A DNA stretch of 64,000 nucleotides, taken from Oscillospiraceae bacterium (GTDB lineage: Bacteria > Bacillota > Clostridia > Oscillospirales > Oscillospiraceae). The translations under genes and the position numbers were made by a program. The DNA lies in contig CACYYN010000008.1 in assembly GCA_902778665.1 (NCBI GenBank), forward strand, positions 1 to 64,000. The letters are read 5' to 3'. Numbering within the stretch: position 1 is the stretch's first letter; each line of letters starts with the position of its first letter. Below the pieces are notes generated by a model, which searched no databases, was not told the DNA's origin, and saw only the letters and a program-made list of their open reading frames with translations. Below are positions 60,888 through 64,000 of this stretch, one piece after another.

Positions 60888-63342
60888 GGGTGATATCCTT
60901 CTTCGGATTGGGATAATGAATCAGCACGGCACGCTTCGTCATGCTGTAATACCAGCCTTTCCCGGCGGCTTCAAATTTGCGCCGGTTGAGGAAGTGCTCC
61001 AGAGACTCTTCTCCGAGGTCTACGCGGAGGGGACAGCGTTCTTTGCAGATCATCTCTACCGTGACGGTTTCCACAGAATCGGGATAAGGCCCTTCCGAAG
61101 TGAAGCTTATATTTACTACATTTTTACCGCTCATTTGAATCCGGGTTTTCCGGAAGATTCCTTTCCGGTAATCGTTTGAGACACCGTCGTCATCATAAAG
61201 CGTATATGTCCGGTCTTCACCGGGTACAACAATCAGATGAAGAGCAGTGACGGCATCCCGTGCCATGTTCATCGGCTGGTTATCCGCCATGGGGATGATA
61301 GCCCCTTCGCGGATAAAAAGCGGAATCGTTGACATGGTGACGGGAATTTCTATATTCTGTCCGCCTTCAAAGCAGTGAAAACTGTCATTCCAGTCATACC
61401 ATTTACAACCGGCGGGGAGATAGACGTGTTTTGTCTCTGCACCGGGCTCGATAACATTTGCCACCAGAATATCCCTGCCAAAGAGAAAATCAAAGCTCTC
61501 CTCCCGCGCCTGGGGATCATCCTGAAACTCATAGACCAGCGCGCGCATGATCGGTGCACCGGTTTGGGTGGCTTCGTATTCCGCTGAGTAGAGATAGGGC
61601 AGCAGCCGATAGCGAAGAAGAATAGCGTCACGGATGAGAGGCAGAGATGCCCGGTACATCCAGGGTTCGGTAACCGTGTTGTCGCTGCTGGCGGAATGGA
61701 TGGAAAAGCGAGGCTGGAAGATGCCGTTCTGCACCCATCTCACAAACAGCTCTTCGTCCGGAGCAGGGCCTGCAAACCCGCCGATGTCAGCGCCTTCATT
61801 GGGCTGACCGGAGAGCCCCATCCCGGTGATCATCGGGATGTTGTACCGCAGGCTGTCCCAACCGGTATAGTTATCTCCGCACCAGGTTTGGGCGTATTTC
61901 TGAATGCCGGCGCTGCCGCTTCGACAGACGATATACGGGCGGGCGTCGGGGTTATGCTCTAATACCGCCTCCCCGCCGATTTTGCACATAAGGGTGCTCA
62001 TCAGCGGCTTGAGCTGACCGATGGTACCGCCTTTGCCGTCAAAATCTACAGCCGCGTCCTTGTCCAGCAGGCTGTCGTATTCGCAGTTATCATTCCAGAC
62101 CGAGTCTGTGCCGGTGGCGATGATGCTCTCCGTCAGATATTCCCTCCAGGCGCGCCGGGCTTTGGGGCTGGTGTAGTCCCAGAAGGCACCGGGGCCACCC
62201 CACCAGCTGCCGACCGCATATTGGTCGGGATTTTTACTGTCCCGAACGAAAACATCTTTTGCACGGAACTCCTCAAACCGGGGATGGCTGAGCAGAACGC
62301 CCGGCTTCACATTCGGCACGGTCTGAGCACCCTGCTCATTCATAGCGGCAAAAAAGGCGCGGGGATTTTTGAAGCGGTCGGCATTCCAAGTGAAGACGCA
62401 GCGCCTGCCTTCACAGCTGGTATAACCGGAGGAGAGATGGAACCCATCGATCGGGAGGCCCTCTTCCTTCACGGTTTCAACGAAGGAGAGAATGGCATCA
62501 TCACTGTCCTTCTCCAATTCCGCATAGTACATGGAAGAGCCCTGATACCCCAGTGCCCGTTTGGGGAGAAGGGCAGGGCGCCCGGTGAGAAGGGTGTAAT
62601 TATCCACAACACGGCGAAGGGTGTTACCGCCCAGAAGAAAGAGATCAACATCTCCTCCGTCTGCCTGCCAGTAGGTATAGCGGGGCCAGTAATTGCTCTT
62701 TTCCCTGCCCATGTTGAAGACTGACTCATAAAAATTATGATAAAACAGGCCCACAGCCTTGCCGGAGCTGCGGCAGAGCCGGATATAGAAGGGAATGTGC
62801 TTATATAGCGTGTCCGTCCTGACGGGATCATAGCCCAGAGCATCCGTGGCGCGCTGGCGAATAAAGTCCTTGTTTTTATTCAAGGCTCCGCCTTTTTCTC
62901 CGAACCCATAGAAACAGTCATCCTCTTCTATACGGCTGTAGTGGGTGATGCGTCGGTTGGAATCCAGTGTGAAGGGGCAGCCGGCAAGAGAGCCGTAGAG
63001 CTCAGTGCCGTCGGAATCGAGGAGACGGATACAGATGGGGTCTTTATCAATTTCCAGATGAAGTGCAGCTGAGGAGAGCGTGAGCCTGCTGTCATCCTCT
63101 GTTACGGCAGGGGTGACGGGAGAAAGGCGGGTACGCTCGCCTGCAAAGAGATCGTCCAGCCGGTCCTCCCAGGCTGTAGCAGCGAGAACATAGGACTCCT
63201 CCGCAAACTCTTTATCAAACGAGGCACGGACGCGAACAATTTCATCCGTGACAAAAATGATCTTGATGTCGGCACAGTTGGTGTGGACAAGGATGCTTCC
63301 GTTAAGACGCTCCAGCCCGGTTACTGCAGAGCAAATATCCAT
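60838..63342 (-). CDS. Glycoside hydrolase family 31 enzyme (alpha-glucosidase/alpha-xylosidase type)
   Basis: 834 residues. N-terminal beta domain with FYGFGEKGGALNKN, then the TIM barrel. The nucleophile is Asp414 in SVWNDNCEYD (family WxDxxE) and the acid/base Asp490 in WCGDNYTGWDSLR; ITGMGLSGQPNEGADIGGF follows. C-terminal beta domains with FIREGAIIPM and YTLYDDDG close the protein. The cysteine in WNDNCE, where most maltases have Met-Asn, leaves the sugar specificity open. ATG 63342 is behind AGGAG (11 bases); ATG 63366 is possible. Confidence 0.93.
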   Translation of the reverse strand: MDICSAVTGLERLNGSILVHTNCADIKIIFVTDEIVRVRASFDKEFAEESYVLAATAWEDRLDDLFAGERTRLSPVTPAVTEDDSRLTLSSAALHLEIDKDPICIRLLDSDGTELYGSLAGCPFTLDSNRRITHYSRIEEDDCFYGFGEKGGALNKNKDFIRQRATDALGYDPVRTDTLYKHIPFYIRLCRSSGKAVGLFYHNFYESVFNMGREKSNYWPRYTYWQADGGDVDLFLLGGNTLRRVVDNYTLLTGRPALLPKRALGYQGSSMYYAELEKDSDDAILSFVETVKEEGLPIDGFHLSSGYTSCEGRRCVFTWNADRFKNPRAFFAAMNEQGAQTVPNVKPGVLLSHPRFEEFRAKDVFVRDSKNPDQYAVGSWWGGPGAFWDYTSPKARRAWREYLTESIIATGTDSVWNDNCEYDSLLDKDAAVDFDGKGGTIGQLKPLMSTLMCKIGGEAVLEHNPDARPYIVCRSGSAGIQKYAQTWCGDNYTGWDSLRYNIPMITGMGLSGQPNEGADIGGFAGPAPDEELFVRWVQNGIFQPRFSIHSASSDNTVTEPWMYRASLPLIRDAILLRYRLLPYLYSAEYEATQTGAPIMRALVYEFQDDPQAREESFDFLFGRDILVANVIEPGAETKHVYLPAGCKWYDWNDSFHCFEGGQNIEIPVTMSTIPLFIREGAIIPMADNQPMNMARDAVTALHLIVVPGEDRTYTLYDDDGVSNDYRKGIFRKTRIQMSGKNVVNISFTSEGPYPDSVETVTVEMICKERCPLRVDLGEESLEHFLNRRKFEAAGKGWYYSMTKRAVLIHYPNPKKDITLTVSFEALDLIGMNKD

Positions 63343-63433
63343 AATACGTGCTACTCCTGCATTCATAGAATCAATAAAGACAATATACTACATTTTCAGG
63401 CAAAAAAGAAGTGTTATGAAAAAGATGCATCGC

Positions 63434-64000
63434 TTACCAAGAAATAAATAAATCAGCCGGGCCTGCAGACCCGGCTGATGCTGTAATCAGAATTTTTCGC
63501 GGTTGATCCATAAGCCGAGAGCGGGATTGGGGATAAAGTAGATGCAGAGTGTTATATCCATAATGTAAGGTGAAAGGATTATACCGCTGTGCCATCTCGT
63601 CATAGGACGCAGGAATAAAGCCGACACCCCGTATCTCTTCCTGCGAGATGTTTTTCACCGCATAGGTAATGCGGAAGCGACCGTCGGCAGAACCGTGAAT
63701 CAGATGGGCAGCAGCACCCATGTTTTCCCGCAGATCGCTGTTTTCCGGCTTCCTGAATTCCTCCAGGGTGTGGAGCCTGCCAAAATAACCATACTTCCGG
63801 ATCAGAGAATCGCATATGGCGTCTTCACCGAAGTGCTCTACTCCAGGCGCGAGGATAATCAGGTCTCCGTCGTCTGCCATGGCCATCCGCGTGCGGTAGA
63901 CTGCCTTGTTGCCGAGCCAAGTGCTTTTAAACTCTGAGGGATCCAGATAGACAACACACTTGCGGATGCCGTGGTCAACAAAGTCAATGTTCTTTTCCTG
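63434..64000 (-). CDS. LarA-like nickel-dependent racemase family protein, 3' part with a frameshift
   Basis: The frame comes in from the right edge (no start in the window) and gives about 188 residues. DGDLIILAPGVEHFGEDAICDSLIRKYGY (in part) and VGFIPASYDEMAQRYNPFTL match the C-terminal half of LarA/DUF2088 proteins. After GYNTL the frame changes: the other frame from 63543 reads IYFIPNPALGLWINREKF and stops at 63487, exactly the family's C-terminus, while the open frame runs through the terminator to 63434. About 14 bases seem deleted (or one inserted) at 63544. The native end is therefore likely 63487. Confidence 0.85.
   Translation of the reverse strand, partial: QEKNIDFVDHGIRKCVVYLDPSEFKSTWLGNKAVYRTRMAMADDGDLIILAPGVEHFGEDAICDSLIRKYGYFGRLHTLEEFRKPENSDLRENMGAAAHLIHGSADGRFRITYAVKNISQEEIRGVGFIPASYDEMAQRYNPFTLHYGYNTLHLLYPQSRSRLMDQPRKILITASAGSAGPADLFISW
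63452..63479 (-). terminator. Intrinsic terminator of the LarA-like gene
   Basis: ATCAGCCGGG and CCCGGCTGAT form a perfect 10-base-pair stem with an 8-base loop; on the minus strand TTATTTATTTCTT follows. It lies 7 bases after the native-frame stop at 63487 and inside the shifted frame. Confidence 0.85.

Overview
The window reads as chromosome of an anaerobic Bacillota, most likely a gut or rumen Clostridia (Lachnospiraceae, Oscillospiraceae or Christensenellales; the sequence alone does not decide). Pointers are the strong AGGAGG-type ribosome binding sites, the CBS/DRTGG manganese pyrophosphatase, DegV pairs, a DUF1858 protein, a class B sortase, the short HisG with HisZ, a Lon-like protease under a TetR regulator, and a TRAP transporter with uronate enzymes. 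There is no rRNA, no intact insertion sequence and no CRISPR array.

Layout. 1-2510: end of an lrgA/lrgB pair, a DegV protein and a Pr6Pr-like membrane protein. 2511-5435: a TetR-controlled cluster with one cytosolic and one exported flavodoxin and a DUF4405 membrane protein. 5437-13669: a complete ten-gene histidine operon (hisZ-G-D-C-B-H-A-F-IE and a PHP histidinol phosphatase) behind a near-consensus promoter, with most genes overlapping. 13683-24645: TraX-like protein, glf with a glycosyltransferase, TetR and lon, DUF1858, GtrA, a second DegV, CBS-PPase and miaB. 24673-28693: mutS, a CPBP protease and trmO. 28783-32063 (minus): thyA, DHFR, a membrane protein and a LysM protein, translationally coupled. 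32162-37394: sortase B, a CAT/PPOX pair, an ECF sigma factor with a membrane partner, and a CDF metal transporter.

37562-49642 begins with tRNA-Asp and tRNA-Thr and then becomes visibly A+T richer: a probable genomic island. It carries a VbhA/Fic toxin-antitoxin pair flanked by near-identical terminators, a BspA-type leucine-rich-repeat membrane protein, and a six-gene operon. That operon encodes a four-module AAA+ ATPase (one degenerate ClpB-like module and three CbbX/SpoVK-like modules), four single-pass membrane proteins carrying Sel1, beta-rich or leucine-rich-repeat outer domains behind short conserved cytosolic N-terminal tags, and a SIR2-like protein with the residues expected of an NADase. 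I know of no named system with this composition; it is the best candidate here for something undescribed, possibly a membrane-linked sensing or defence machine.

49705-64000 returns to the host-like composition: signal peptidase I, an HtrA-like protein that has lost its catalytic histidine, an adenine deaminase-like amidohydrolase, then a minus-strand uronate/mannonate block (TRAP transporter DctP-Q-M, a GntR/FadR regulator, UxuA, UxuB) with a clear operator and an intercistronic hairpin after dctP. A YcxB-like protein, a GH31 glycosidase and the 3' part of a LarA-like gene with a frameshift near its C-terminus close the window.
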